Positions 16,077-24,939 of a stretch of 64,000 bases of DNA are shown here, in pieces; the stretch's first letter is position 1, and every line of letters begins with the position of its first letter. The translations under genes were made by a program, and so were the position numbers. The notes beneath the pieces are model-generated. The model saw only the letters and a list, made by a program, of their open reading frames with translations, searched no databases and was not told the DNA's origin. Source of the stretch: Ramlibacter algicola (GTDB lineage: Bacteria; Pseudomonadota; Gammaproteobacteria; Burkholderiales; Burkholderiaceae_C). The stretch is from contig NZ_JAEDAO010000001.1 in the NCBI RefSeq assembly GCF_016641735.1, positions 558,001-622,000 on the forward strand, given 5' to 3'.

Positions 16077-16107
16077 AAAGGCGGCCTGGGGGCCGCTTTT
16101 CTTTTTT
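16077..16107 (+). terminator. Intrinsic terminator after small genes
   Basis: GCGGCC (16081-16086) pairs with GGCCGC (16091-16096) around a 4-base loop and runs directly into a T-rich tract (16097-16107). Flanking AAAG extends the stem with the first T residues. It closes the unit of two small genes at 15649-16038. Confidence 0.8.
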
Positions 16108-16189
16108 GTTTCGGATGCGTTGGTCGCGATTGCAATCCGAGGGGTGCGGGCGCATCATGATCCGCAACGCAGTTCAAGCTTCTCCACCG

Positions 16190-16209
16190 CCCGCCGGTCC
16201 TCCGGCGGG
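16190..16209 (+). promoter_or_regulatory. Leader hairpin upstream of hpf
   Basis: An 8-bp perfect stem CCCGCCGG/CCGGCGGG with a TCCT loop lies 31 bases before the hpf ATG and 19 bases before its AGGAGGT ribosome site. It may stabilise the message or tune translation. There is no T-run, so it is not a terminator. Confidence 0.35.
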
Positions 16210-16240
16210 ACTCCCCACCGAGCACACCAGGAGGTCTTGC

Positions 16241-16570
16241 ATGAACTTGACGATCAGCGGTCACCATCTCGAAGTCACCCCCGCGCTGCGCAGTTACGTG
16301 ACCACCAAGCTCGATCGCATCACCCGCCACTTCGACCAGGTCGTTGACATCAAGGTGCTCCTCACGGTGGAGAAGCAGAAGGAAAAGGAACGACGACAAC
16401 GGGCCGAGTGCCGCATCCACGTCAAGGGCAACGACATGTTCGCCGAGAGTTCGCACGAGGACCTTTACGCGGCGCTCGACGAGCTGGTCGACAAGCTCGA
16501 CCGCCAGGTCGGCCGCCACAAGACCCGGCTGCAGGACCACCACCACCCGGCGCCCAAGCGCCTGATGTGA
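16241..16570 (+). CDS. hpf: Ribosome hibernation-promoting factor
   Basis: A 109-residue short-form HPF/YfiA (sigma-54 modulation protein) homologue. It binds the 30S subunit in the decoding centre and promotes 100S dimers in stationary phase. The start [20 protein letters not shown] and the lysine-rich [20 protein letters not shown] are diagnostic, as is [31 protein letters not shown] (16229-16235) fixes the start. It leads the hpf-ptsN-hprK block, which in many proteobacteria follows rpoN. Here rpoN lies elsewhere in the window (53226). An intrinsic terminator follows, separating it from ptsN. Confidence 0.95.
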   Translation: MNLTISGHHLEVTPALRSYVTTKLDRITRHFDQVVDIKVLLTVEKQKEKERRQRAECRIHVKGNDMFAESSHEDLYAALDELVDKLDRQVGRHKTRLQDHHHPAPKRLM

Positions 16571-16605
16571 TCGGCATCGCCCGCGTGCAGCGGGCGGCCT
16601 GCGAT

Positions 16606-16627
16606 GGAGCCCCTGGGGGCTCCTTTT
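16606..16627 (+). terminator. Intrinsic terminator after hpf
   Basis: GGAGCCCC (16606-16613) pairs with the complementary GGGGCTCC that ends at 16623, around a tiny loop, and is followed by TTTT (16624-16627). It lies 36 bases after the hpf stop and implies that ptsN-hprK has its own promoter. Confidence 0.7.
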
Positions 16628-16706
16628 CATTCGCGCAACACCCGCCCTGCCAGCGCTGGCATGGCTTCAGGGTTTGTCCGGAGGCGGGTGCATAATCGCG
16701 CCTCGC

Positions 16707-17174
16707 ATGAACCGCCTCGCAGCCATCCTGCCCGCCGCCCAGGTGCTCGTCGGCGTCGAGGCAACCAGCAAGAAGCGCGCGTTCGAGGAAGCCGGCCTGC
16801 TCTTCGAGAACCTGCACGGCCTCTCGCGCGCCCTCATCACCGACAGCCTCTTCGCGCGCGAACGCCTCGGCTCGACCGGCCTGGGCCACGGCGTCGCCAT
16901 CCCGCACGGGCGCATCAAGGGCCTGAAGGCGCCCATGGCCGCGCTGTTCCAGCTGGCCCAGCCGATCGGCTTCGATGCGCCGGACGAGCAGCCGGTCAGC
17001 CTGCTCATCTTCCTGCTGGTGCCCGAGGCGGCGACGCAAAAGCACCTGGAGATCCTGTCCGAGATCGCCGAGCTGCTGTCCGATGCGCCGCTGCGCGAGA
17101 AGATCAAGGCCGCGGGCTCGGCCCCCGACCTGCACCGCCTGATCGCCGACTGGCAGTCCGCCCAGCCGGCCTAG
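16707..17174 (+). CDS. ptsN: Nitrogen PTS enzyme IIA
   Basis: A 155-residue EIIA-Ntr protein, the output of the nitrogen phosphotransferase system, which regulates potassium, phosphate and nitrogen functions. The phospho-acceptor histidine is H67 in [11 protein letters not shown]. The segments [14 protein letters not shown] and [20 protein letters not shown] are family hallmarks. A CATAAT hexamer (16691-16696) sits 10 bases before ATG with no Shine-Dalgarno, so the leader is very short. The frame extends 33 bases further upstream but lacks support. It is followed 16 bases later by hprK, the normal Burkholderiales arrangement. Confidence 0.94.
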   Translation: MNRLAAILPAAQVLVGVEATSKKRAFEEAGLLFENLHGLSRALITDSLFARERLGSTGLGHGVAIPHGRIKGLKAPMAALFQLAQPIGFDAPDEQPVSLLIFLLVPEAATQKHLEILSEIAELLSDAPLREKIKAAGSAPDLHRLIADWQSAQPA

Positions 17175-17190
17175 CCCCGACGCCCGCCGC

Positions 17191-18141
17191 GTGAAGCCCA
17201 CCGTCGTCAGCGCCGATGTCCTGTTCGAGGACCATCGCGACAAGCTGAAGTGGGAGTGGGTCGCCGGACTCGGCGCGTCAGAGCGCCGCTTCGACGAGGT
17301 CGCCGTGCGCGCCGCGCGCTCGGGTGCCGACCTGGTCGGCTACCTGAACTACATCCATCCGTACCGGATGCAGATCATCGGCGAGCGCGAGGTGGCCTAC
17401 CTCACCAACACGTCGCCCGAGGACTGCGCGCGCCGCATCGCCCGCATCGTCACGCTCGAGCCACCGGTGCTGGTGCTCACGGACGGGCAGACCGCGCCCG
17501 ACGCGCTGCTGTCGATGTGCGAGCGGGCCCAGATCCCGATGTTCGCCACGCAGGAGCCGTCGGCCTTCGTCATCGACGTCCTGCGCGCCTACCTGTCCAA
17601 GCACTTCGCCGAGCGCACGTCGATGCACGGCGTGTTCATGGACATCCTGGGCCTGGGCGTGCTGATCACCGGCGAGTCGGGCCTGGGCAAGAGCGAGCTG
17701 GGCCTGGAACTGATCACGCGCGGCAACGGCCTGGTGGCCGACGACGCCGTCGACCTGTACCGCGTCAACCAGACCACCATCGAAGGCCGCTGCCCCGAGC
17801 TGCTGCAGAACCTGCTGGAAGTGCGCGGCATCGGCCTGCTGGACATCCGCGCGATCTTCGGCGAGACCGCGGTGCGCCGGAAGATGCGTCTGCGTCTCAT
17901 CGTGCACCTGGTGCGGCGCGAGACCCTGGAGCGCGACTACGAGCGCCTGCCCTACGAGCCGCTCACGCAGGACGTGCTGGGCGTGCCGGTGCGCAAGGTG
18001 ATCATCCAGGTGGCTTCGGGCCGCAACATCGCCGTGCTGGTGGAAGCCGCCGTGCGCAACACCATCCTGCAGCTGCGCGGCGTGGACACGTACGCCGAAT
18101 TCGTGGAGCGCCATCGCAAGGCGATGGAGCGCGGCGGCTGA
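17191..18141 (+). CDS. hprK: HPr kinase/phosphorylase
   Basis: A 316-residue HprK/P, the bifunctional enzyme that phosphorylates and dephosphorylates a serine of HPr. The Walker A loop GESGLGKS is at residues 161-168. The family-specific [27 protein letters not shown] and the C-terminal [12 protein letters not shown] follow. GTG 17191 directly follows ptsN. In proteobacteria this enzyme works with a reduced PTS devoted to regulation rather than sugar uptake, which the ptsN neighbour supports. It converges on fur, with 19 bases between the stop codons. Confidence 0.95.
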   Translation: MKPTVVSADVLFEDHRDKLKWEWVAGLGASERRFDEVAVRAARSGADLVGYLNYIHPYRMQIIGEREVAYLTNTSPEDCARRIARIVTLEPPVLVLTDGQTAPDALLSMCERAQIPMFATQEPSAFVIDVLRAYLSKHFAERTSMHGVFMDILGLGVLITGESGLGKSELGLELITRGNGLVADDAVDLYRVNQTTIEGRCPELLQNLLEVRGIGLLDIRAIFGETAVRRKMRLRLIVHLVRRETLERDYERLPYEPLTQDVLGVPVRKVIIQVASGRNIAVLVEAAVRNTILQLRGVDTYAEFVERHRKAMERGG

Positions 18142-18160
18142 GCGCTCGCGCGCGGGCCGG

Positions 18161-18601
18161 TCAGCGCCCGATCTTCCGGGGCCGGTGCGGGCAGTCGTCC
18201 TTCGTGCAGTGCGCGTACAGCGAAAGTGCGTGGTCCGCGATCTCGAAGCCCTTGGCCTTGGCCACCGCGTTCTGGCGCCGCTCGATCTCGGCGTCGTAGA
18301 ACTCCTCGACCCGCCCGCAATCCAGGCACACCATGTGGTCGTGGTGCGTGCCCTCGTTCAGTTCGTAGACGGCCTTGCCGCTCTCGAAGTGGCTGCGTGA
18401 CAGGATGCCGGCCTGCTCGAACTGCGTGAGCACGCGGTAGACGGTGGCCAGGCCGATGTCGGAGCGTTCCTCGAGCAGGACGCGGAACACGTCCTCGGCG
18501 GTCATGTGCCGCTGGTCGCCCTTGTGGAACACGTCGAGGATCTTCAGGCGCGGCAGCGTCGCCTTCAACCCGGTGTTTTTCAGTTCGTCGATGTTCGCCA
18601 T
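18161..18601 (-). CDS. fur: Ferric uptake regulator
   Basis: A 146-residue Fur repressor, which binds Fe2+ and represses iron-uptake genes. An N-terminal winged helix ([15 protein letters not shown], then [20 protein letters not shown]) precedes the metal-binding dimerisation domain. That domain has [19 protein letters not shown] (H86, H87, H89, C92, C95) and a second cysteine pair near the end (C132, C137). It is transcribed divergently from bamE with overlapping promoter elements. The fur/bamE divergent pair is a conserved betaproteobacterial arrangement. Confidence 0.97.
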   Translation of the reverse strand: MANIDELKNTGLKATLPRLKILDVFHKGDQRHMTAEDVFRVLLEERSDIGLATVYRVLTQFEQAGILSRSHFESGKAVYELNEGTHHDHMVCLDCGRVEEFYDAEIERRQNAVAKAKGFEIADHALSLYAHCTKDDCPHRPRKIGR

Positions 18602-18641
18602 GGGGGCTCGTGCGCGCGGAGGAGCGCGCAGGGGCTGCCGC

Positions 18642-18659
18642 TACAATCGTTCGATCATA
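18642..18659. promoter_or_regulatory. Overlapping divergent fur/bamE -10 elements
   Basis: TACAAT (18642-18647, plus strand) lies 30 bases before the bamE ATG. On the other strand TATGAT (18659 down to 18654) points toward fur, 52 bases before its ATG. The two hexamers are only six bases apart, so polymerases at the two promoters would compete. No convincing -35 elements are visible. Confidence 0.4.
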
Positions 18660-18677
18660 TCGCCTGCCCCCGGATCC

Positions 18678-19223
18678 ATGCCCCTGAACCTGCCGAGCCT
18701 GAAGTCCGCCGGCGCCTTGCTCGCCGCGTGCATGCTGGCCGCCGGCTGCGGCAGCGTGGACCGCGTGGTCAGCCGCCGCGTCACCGATGCGATCACGCCG
18801 TACAAGGTCGAGATCGTGCAAGGCAACTTCGTGTCGCGCGAACAGGTCGAGGCCCTCAAGCCCGGCATGAGCCGCGTGCAGGTGCGTGAACTGCTCGGCA
18901 CGCCGCTGCTCGCCGACATCTTCCACGCCGATCGCTGGGACTACGTCTTCACGATGCGCCGCCAGGGCGTGCCCGAGCAGCAGCGCCGCCTGACGCTGTA
19001 CTTCAAGGGCGAGGGCCTGGAGCGCTGGGAAGGCGACCAGATGCCGGCCGAAGTCGAATTCGTGGCCACGATCAACAAGCGCCGCGTCGCCAAGGTGCCC
19101 CCGCTGGAGGCCACCGAGGAACAGCTGCAGAAGGCGGGCGTCAAGCCCGCCGGAACGCCCGCCCCCGCGCCCGTGCCGGACCTGCCGCCGCCGCCGGCCA
19201 ACTACCCGCCGCTCGAGCGCTGA
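18678..19223 (+). CDS. bamE: Outer-membrane assembly lipoprotein BamE
   Basis: A 181-residue lipoprotein of the BAM complex, which inserts beta-barrel proteins into the outer membrane. A signal peptide ends in the lipobox LAAGC (C24). The SmpA/OmlA domain follows, with [21 protein letters not shown] and [11 protein letters not shown]. The C-terminal 40 residues are proline/alanine-rich, longer than in E. coli (about 113 residues), as is usual in Burkholderiales. ATG 18678 gives a normal signal sequence; longer frames upstream overlap the promoter. Confidence 0.93.
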   Translation: MPLNLPSLKSAGALLAACMLAAGCGSVDRVVSRRVTDAITPYKVEIVQGNFVSREQVEALKPGMSRVQVRELLGTPLLADIFHADRWDYVFTMRRQGVPEQQRRLTLYFKGEGLERWEGDQMPAEVEFVATINKRRVAKVPPLEATEEQLQKAGVKPAGTPAPAPVPDLPPPPANYPPLER

Positions 19224-19228
19224 GTCCC

Positions 19229-20029
19229 GTGCACCAGGTCGCCGTCGCCGGGGCCACCGGCCGCATGGGCCAGATGCTGATCGAGGCGATCCGCGCCTCG
19301 GGCGACTGCCAGCTCGCAGGGGCGATGGACCAGGCGTCCAGCCCCGCCATCGGCAACGATGCCGCCGCCTTCCTGGGCCACGCCAGCGGCATCGCGGTCG
19401 TCTCCGACCCGCGCCAGGCGCTGACGAAAGCGCAGGTCCTGATCGACTTCACCCGCCCCGAGGGCACGATGGCCCACCTGGCCGCGTGCCGCGAGCGCCA
19501 GGTCAACCTGGTGATCGGCACCACCGGCTTCTCCGACGCGCAGAAGGCGCAGATCGCCGACGCCGCGCGCGACATCGCCATCGTCATGGCGCCCAACATG
19601 AGCGTGGGCGTCAACGTCACGCTCAAGCTGCTGGAGACGGCGGCCAAGGCGCTGGCCACCGGCTACGACATCGAGATCATCGAAGCGCACCACCGCCACA
19701 AGGTGGATGCGCCCTCGGGCACCGCGCTGAAAATGGGCGAGGTGGTCGCGGCGGCGCTCGGGCGCGACCTCAAGGAATGCGCGGTGTACGGGCGCGAAGG
19801 CGTCACCGGCGAGCGCGACCCGTCCACCATCGGGTTCGCCACCGTGCGCGGCGGCGACATCGTCGGCGACCACACGGTGCTGTTCGCGGGCACCGGCGAG
19901 CGCATCGAGATCTCGCACCGCGCCGCCAGCCGCGCCACGTACGCGCAGGGCAGCTTGCGCGCCGTGCGGTTCCTGGCCGGCAAGCGCTCGGGCCTGTTCG
20001 ACATGTTCGACGTGCTCGGCCTGCGGTGA
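19229..20029 (+). CDS. dapB: 4-hydroxy-tetrahydrodipicolinate reductase
   Basis: A 266-residue DapB, which reduces the dihydrodipicolinate precursor with NAD(P)H on the route to diaminopimelate and lysine. The nucleotide-binding GATGRMG (residues 8-14), the [11 protein letters not shown] strand, the substrate-binding [15 protein letters not shown] and the C-terminal [11 protein letters not shown] are all typical. GTG 19229 lies five bases after the bamE stop, so the two are probably co-transcribed. Confidence 0.96.
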   Translation: MHQVAVAGATGRMGQMLIEAIRASGDCQLAGAMDQASSPAIGNDAAAFLGHASGIAVVSDPRQALTKAQVLIDFTRPEGTMAHLAACRERQVNLVIGTTGFSDAQKAQIADAARDIAIVMAPNMSVGVNVTLKLLETAAKALATGYDIEIIEAHHRHKVDAPSGTALKMGEVVAAALGRDLKECAVYGREGVTGERDPSTIGFATVRGGDIVGDHTVLFAGTGERIEISHRAASRATYAQGSLRAVRFLAGKRSGLFDMFDVLGLR

Positions 20030-20072
20030 ACCGGGCGGCGCCGGCAGCGGCCGGCAAGGGGAGGGACGTGCG

Positions 20073-20723
20073 ATGGGCGTGATGCAGCTGTTCGGCCAGG
20101 CCGACGCGATCGGCCGCACGGTGGCGCTGCTGCTGCTGGTGATGTCCGTCGCCAGCTGGGTGGTCATCCTCTGGAAGGCGTGGCTGCTGCGGCGTGCCGC
20201 AGGCGACGTCGGCCGGTCCACGGCCGCCTTCTGGCAAGCCGCCTCGCTGGATGACGCGCGTGCCCGCGTTGCCGGCTTCGACCGTGACACGCTGGTGCTG
20301 CCCCTGGTGGACGCCACCCGCGCGCAGCCTGAAGGCTCGCTGGCCGCCGCGGGCGATCGCAGCCAGCAGCTCACGCGCGTGCTGCGCGACGCGCTGCATG
20401 GCGTGCTGGACAAGCTGCAGTTCGGCCAGGTGCTGCTGGCCACCGTCGGATCGACCGCGCCCTTCGTCGGCCTGCTCGGCACGGTCTGGGGCATCTACCA
20501 CGCGCTCACCGGCATCGCCGCCGCCGGCCAGATCAGCATCGACAAGGTGGCCGGCCCCGTGGGCGAGGCCCTGATCATGACGGCCGCGGGCCTCGCCGTC
20601 GCCATCCCCGCGGTGCTGGGCTACAACGTGTTCGGCCGCCGCATCGGCCGCATCGAGGCCGACCTGGAAGGCTTCGCGCGCGACCTGCGCGAGCTGGTCG
20701 TGCACCACCAGCAAGGGGCCTGA
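20073..20723 (+). CDS. exbB: MotA/TolQ/ExbB proton-channel protein
   Basis: A 216-residue inner-membrane protein with three helices (about 14-34, 128-150 and 165-188). The family signature is GSTAPFVGLLGTVWGIYHALTGI. With ExbD it forms a proton-driven motor that energises a TonB- or TolA-like partner. GGGAGG precedes ATG 20073. No tonB or tolA gene is nearby, so whether it serves iron uptake (ExbB) or envelope maintenance (TolQ) is inferred from family annotation only. The dapB-exbBD-leuS order is common in Comamonadaceae. Confidence 0.88.
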   Translation: MGVMQLFGQADAIGRTVALLLLVMSVASWVVILWKAWLLRRAAGDVGRSTAAFWQAASLDDARARVAGFDRDTLVLPLVDATRAQPEGSLAAAGDRSQQLTRVLRDALHGVLDKLQFGQVLLATVGSTAPFVGLLGTVWGIYHALTGIAAAGQISIDKVAGPVGEALIMTAAGLAVAIPAVLGYNVFGRRIGRIEADLEGFARDLRELVVHHQQGA

Positions 20724-20724
20724 A

Positions 20725-21144
<420 letters not shown>

Positions 21145-21165
21145 GCCTTGGAGGGGCGCGCCTCC

Positions 21166-21171
21166 TAGAAT
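21166..21171 (+). promoter_or_regulatory. -10-like hexamer of leuS
   Basis: TAGAAT ends seven bases before the leuS ATG and no Shine-Dalgarno sequence is present, so the message would begin at or next to the start codon. The same geometry is seen for argS, holA and mtnN. Confidence 0.4.
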
Positions 21172-21178
21172 CTCGCGC

Positions 21179-23818
21179 ATGCAAGACAAGTACAACCACC
21201 TCGAGGTCGAAGGCGCGGCGCAGGCGCACTGGACGGCGCGCGATGCCTACCGGGTGGTCGAGGACACCCGCAAGAAGAAGTTCTACGCCTGCTCGATGCT
21301 GCCCTATCCCAGCGGCAAGCTGCACATGGGGCACGTGCGCAACTACACGATCAACGACATGCTCGCGCGGTACCTGCGCATGAACGGGTACAACGTGCTG
21401 ATGCCCATGGGCTGGGACGCGTTCGGCCTGCCGGCGGAGAACGCGGCGCTGAAGAACGGCGTGCCGCCCGCGAAGTGGACGTACGAGAACATCGCGTACA
21501 TGAAGAAGCAGATGCAGTCGATGGGCCTGGCCATCGACTGGTCGCGCGAGGTCGCCACCTGCGATCCCAGCTACTACAAGTGGAACCAGTGGCTGTTCCT
21601 GAAGATGCTGGACAAGGGCATCGCGTACCGCAAGACCCAGGTCGTCAACTGGGACCCGGTCGACCAGACCGTGCTGGCCAACGAGCAGGTGATCGACGGC
21701 AAGGGCTGGCGCACCGGTGCGCTGGTCGAGAAGCGCGAGATTCCCGGCTACTACCTGAAGATCACCGACTACGCGCAGGAGCTGCTGGACCACGTGCAGC
21801 ACAAGCTGCCCGGCTGGCCCGAGCGCGTGAAGCTGATGCAGGAGAACTGGATCGGCCGCAGCGAGGGCGTGCGCTTCGCCTTCACGCACGACATCCGAGG
21901 CGCCGACGGCCAGTTGATCGGCGACGGCCGGATGTACGTCTTCACGACCCGCGCCGACACCATCATGGGCGTGACGTTCTGCGCCGTGGCACCGGAGCAC
22001 CCGCTGGCCACGCACGCCGCCAGGACCAACCCGAAGCTCGCCGCCTTCATCGAGGACTGCAAGAAGGGCGGCACCACCGAAGCCGAACTCGCGCTGAAGG
22101 AAAAGGAAGGCCTGCCGACGGGGCTGGTCATCTTCCATCCGGTGACCGGTGAGCCTATCGACGTCTGGGTGGGCAACTACGTGCTCATGGGGTATGGCGA
22201 CGGCGCGGTGATGGGCGTGCCGGGCCACGACGAGCGCGACTTCGCGTTCGCGCTCAAGTACAACCTGCCGATCATGCAGGTCGTGCACGTGGACGGCGAG
22301 ACCTACGACTACAAGCACTGGCAGGAGTGGTACGGCGACAAGGAGCGCGGCGTCACCATCAACTCCGACATCTTCAGCGGCTTCGGCTACCAGGAAGCGG
22401 TCAATGCGGTCGCGCACCACCTGCAGCAGAAGGGCCTGGGCGAGAAGAAGGTCACCTGGCGCCTGCGCGACTGGGGCGTCAGCCGCCAGCGCTACTGGGG
22501 CACGCCGATCCCGATCATCCACTGCCCCGACCACGGCGCCGTGCCGGTGCCCGAGAAGGACCTGCCGGTCATCCTGCCGCAGGACTGCGTGCCCGACGGC
22601 AGCGGCAACCCGCTGAACAAGCGCGAGGACTTCCTCGCCTGCTCGTGCCCGGTGTGCGGCAAGCCCTCGCGCCGCGAGACCGACACGATGGACACCTTCG
22701 TCGATTCGGCCTGGTACTTCATGCGCTACTGCGATCCCAAGCGCGACGACGTGATGGTCGCCGACGGCGCGCAGTACTGGATGCCGATGGACCAGTACAT
22801 CGGCGGCATCGAGCACGCGATCCTGCACCTGCTGTACGCGCGCTTCTGGACCAAGGTGATGCGCGACCTGGGGCTGGTGAAGATCGACGAGCCGTTCACG
22901 CGCCTGCTCACGCAGGGCATGGTGCTCAACGAGGCGTTCTCGCGCACGACCACCGGCAAGCAGTACTTCTGGGCGCACGACCTGGACATCGCCCGCGACG
23001 AGCACTCGAAGGTGATCTCCGCAACGGCGAAGTCCGACGGCCAGCCGGTCACCTACGAGGGCTGGACGACGATGTCCAAGTCCAAGAACAACGGCGTCGA
23101 CCCGCAGGACCTGATCGAGAAGTACGGCGCCGACACCGCGCGGCTGTACACGATGTTCACCGCGCCGCCGGAGGCGACGCTGGAATGGAACGACGCCGCA
23201 CTGGAAGGCAGCTACCGGTTCCTGCGCCGCACGTGGGCGTTCGGGAACAAGCTGGCGGCCACGGGCGCGGTGCCCACGCACGTGCAGCGCCTGGGCGCCG
23301 CGTCGTCGTTCGGCAAGACCGCCAAGGCCCTGCGCCGCGAGGTGCACACGGTGCTCAAGCAGGTGGACTACGACTACGTCCGCATGCAATACAACACCGT
23401 TGTGTCCGGCGCGATGAAGATGCTCAACGCGCTGGAGGACTTCAAGGGCGAGGGCGAGGAGGGCGCGGACGCCGCGCTCGCCGAAGGCTTCGGCATCCTG
23501 CTGCGCGCGCTGTACCCGGCCACCCCGCACGTCGCGCACGCGCTGTGGCAGGAACTGGGGTACGCCACGCTGCACGGCGACCTGCTCGATGCGCCCTGGC
23601 CGCGCGTCGATGCGGCGGCGCTGGAACAGGACGAGGTGGAGCTGATGCTGCAGGTCAACGGCAAGCTGCGTGGCTCGCTGTTCGTGCCGGCCGGTGCGGA
23701 CAAGGCGCAGATCGAGCAGGCTGCGCTGGCCAGCGAGGGCTTCGCCAAGTTCGGCGGCGGCGCGACGCCCAAGAAGGTGATCGTGGTGCCGGGCCGCCTC
23801 GTGAACGTGGTGGTGTGA
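21179..23818 (+). CDS. leuS: Leucyl-tRNA synthetase
   Basis: An 879-residue class I synthetase charging tRNA-Leu. The HIGH motif appears as [19 protein letters not shown] near residue 42, and the KMSKS motif as [12 protein letters not shown] near residue 632. An editing domain (about 225-420) lies between, with [13 protein letters not shown] and [16 protein letters not shown]. Length and domain order match bacterial LeuRS. It heads the leuS-lptE block. The start has a promoter-like hexamer only seven bases upstream and no ribosome site. Confidence 0.98.
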   Translation: MQDKYNHLEVEGAAQAHWTARDAYRVVEDTRKKKFYACSMLPYPSGKLHMGHVRNYTINDMLARYLRMNGYNVLMPMGWDAFGLPAENAALKNGVPPAKWTYENIAYMKKQMQSMGLAIDWSREVATCDPSYYKWNQWLFLKMLDKGIAYRKTQVVNWDPVDQTVLANEQVIDGKGWRTGALVEKREIPGYYLKITDYAQELLDHVQHKLPGWPERVKLMQENWIGRSEGVRFAFTHDIRGADGQLIGDGRMYVFTTRADTIMGVTFCAVAPEHPLATHAARTNPKLAAFIEDCKKGGTTEAELALKEKEGLPTGLVIFHPVTGEPIDVWVGNYVLMGYGDGAVMGVPGHDERDFAFALKYNLPIMQVVHVDGETYDYKHWQEWYGDKERGVTINSDIFSGFGYQEAVNAVAHHLQQKGLGEKKVTWRLRDWGVSRQRYWGTPIPIIHCPDHGAVPVPEKDLPVILPQDCVPDGSGNPLNKREDFLACSCPVCGKPSRRETDTMDTFVDSAWYFMRYCDPKRDDVMVADGAQYWMPMDQYIGGIEHAILHLLYARFWTKVMRDLGLVKIDEPFTRLLTQGMVLNEAFSRTTTGKQYFWAHDLDIARDEHSKVISATAKSDGQPVTYEGWTTMSKSKNNGVDPQDLIEKYGADTARLYTMFTAPPEATLEWNDAALEGSYRFLRRTWAFGNKLAATGAVPTHVQRLGAASSFGKTAKALRREVHTVLKQVDYDYVRMQYNTVVSGAMKMLNALEDFKGEGEEGADAALAEGFGILLRALYPATPHVAHALWQELGYATLHGDLLDAPWPRVDAAALEQDEVELMLQVNGKLRGSLFVPAGADKAQIEQAALASEGFAKFGGGATPKKVIVVPGRLVNVVV

Positions 23819-23820
23819 CC

Positions 23821-24312
23821 ATGCAGCGACGCTTCCTTCTCTCGAGCGCCGGGGCCCTGGCGTTGGCCGGCTGCGGCTTCGAGCTGCGGCGCGCGCCCGA
23901 GTTCGCCTTCAACACGATGGTGCTGCCCGCCAGCGGCGGTGTCGCGACCGAATTGCGCCGCACGCTCGCATCGGTGCCCAACGTCAAGGTGCTGCCGATC
24001 GGCGCCAACGTGAACGATGCGCAGGTCATCCTGGACGTCCTCGAGAACTCGCAGGAGAAGGTCGTGGTGGGCATCAACGCTTCGGGCCAGGTGCGCGAAT
24101 TCCAGCTGCGCAGCCGCCTGAAGTTCCGCCTGCGGACACCGCAGGGGCGCGAGCTGATCCCGCAGACCGAGCTGCAGCAGCAGCGCGACGTCAGCTTCAA
24201 CGAATCGGCCGTGCTCGCCAAGGAAGCCGAGGAGGCCCTCCTGTACCGCGACATGCAGCGCGACCTCGTGCAGCAGTTGATGCGGCGCCTGGCCGCCGTC
24301 AAGCAGATCTGA
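23821..24312 (+). CDS. lptE: LPS-assembly lipoprotein LptE
   Basis: A 163-residue outer-membrane lipoprotein that plugs the LptD barrel and delivers lipopolysaccharide to the surface. The short signal peptide ends in LAGC (C18), followed by GFELRRAPEFAF, then GVATELRRTLAS and the C-terminal EEALLYRDMQRDLVQQLMRRLAA, the standard LptE pattern. ATG follows the leuS stop by two bases. In most proteobacteria holA is next; here two unrelated genes intervene. Confidence 0.93.
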   Translation: MQRRFLLSSAGALALAGCGFELRRAPEFAFNTMVLPASGGVATELRRTLASVPNVKVLPIGANVNDAQVILDVLENSQEKVVVGINASGQVREFQLRSRLKFRLRTPQGRELIPQTELQQQRDVSFNESAVLAKEAEEALLYRDMQRDLVQQLMRRLAAVKQI

Positions 24313-24316
24313 GCGG

Positions 24317-24799
24317 ATGGACCTGGACCGCGCCGACCTCAAGCTGCTGGAGATGCTGCAGCGCGACGGCCGCGCGACGGTGCAGTCGCTGTCCGAGGCC
24401 ATCCACCTGTCGGCGCGCGCAACGCTCAATCGCGTTCGTCGTCTTGAGGAACGCGGCGTCATCGAGGGCTACCGCGCGCTGGTCAGGCGCAACGCCCTCG
24501 GCGAGCACGTCAGCGTGTTCGCCGAAATCGCGCTGAAGGACCAGCGGCAGGCATCCGTGCAGCGGTTCGAGCGGCGCATGGCGACCGCGAGCGAAGTGGT
24601 CGCCTGCTGGATCGTCAGCGGCCGCTACGACTACCTGGTGCGCATCTCCTGCCCCACGCTGGACGACTACCACCGCCTCATCAACGGCTGGCTGGACGAG
24701 GCGGCGCTGGGCATCGAGAAGATCGTCAGCAACATCGAGCTGCAGACGATCAAGGAATTCACCGGGTTCACGGTTCCGCGCGTCTCGGTTCCCGGTTGA
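24317..24799 (+). CDS. Lrp/AsnC-family transcriptional regulator
   Basis: A 160-residue Lrp-type regulator. An N-terminal helix-turn-helix (DLKLLEMLQRDGRATVQSLS, then HLSARATLNRVRRLEERGVI) precedes a RAM ligand-binding domain (VVACWIVSGRYDYLVRISCP). Such proteins usually sense an amino acid and control a neighbouring amino-acid gene, here most likely the ornithine aminotransferase at 24940. ATG lies four bases after lptE, so it may be co-transcribed with leuS-lptE. A perfect 17-bp dyad upstream of the aminotransferase gene is a candidate operator. Confidence 0.9.
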   Translation: MDLDRADLKLLEMLQRDGRATVQSLSEAIHLSARATLNRVRRLEERGVIEGYRALVRRNALGEHVSVFAEIALKDQRQASVQRFERRMATASEVVACWIVSGRYDYLVRISCPTLDDYHRLINGWLDEAALGIEKIVSNIELQTIKEFTGFTVPRVSVPG

Positions 24800-24898
24800 G
24801 TTCGCACTTCCGTTTCGGAAGCTCGCCCCCTTCCTGTCTGCCGGTATCGGCAGTGCCCGCCCCTTCGAACCGCGCCCTTTGCAGCGCGATGCGGCGAA

Positions 24899-24915
24899 CA
24901 ATGGCTGTGCCATTG
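24899..24915 (+). promoter_or_regulatory. 17-bp perfect dyad, candidate Lrp-type operator
   Basis: CAATGGC (24899-24905) and GCCATTG (24909-24915) form a perfect 7-bp inverted repeat around TGT. It lies 24 bases upstream of the ornithine aminotransferase ATG, in the gap that follows the Lrp-type gene. Two further hairpins (CTTCCG/CGGAAG at 24807-24821, CTGCCG/CGGCAG at 24838-24853) crowd the same 140-bp gap. Lrp-family operators are short dyads, so this is a reasonable binding site. Confidence 0.4.
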
Positions 24916-24939
24916 CAACGACTGCGAAGGGAGCACGAC

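Noticed and set aside
16109..16132. Sigma-54 promoter before hpf (TTGG and TTGCA elements)
   Set aside because: The bases between the GG and GC pairs number 8 rather than the required 10.
18636..18660. Fur box in the fur/bamE gap
   Set aside because: The best alignment to the 19-bp consensus matches only about seven positions, so autoregulation by Fur is not supported.
24807..24853. Intrinsic terminator after the Lrp-type gene
   Set aside because: Two short hairpins are present but neither is followed by a T-run.
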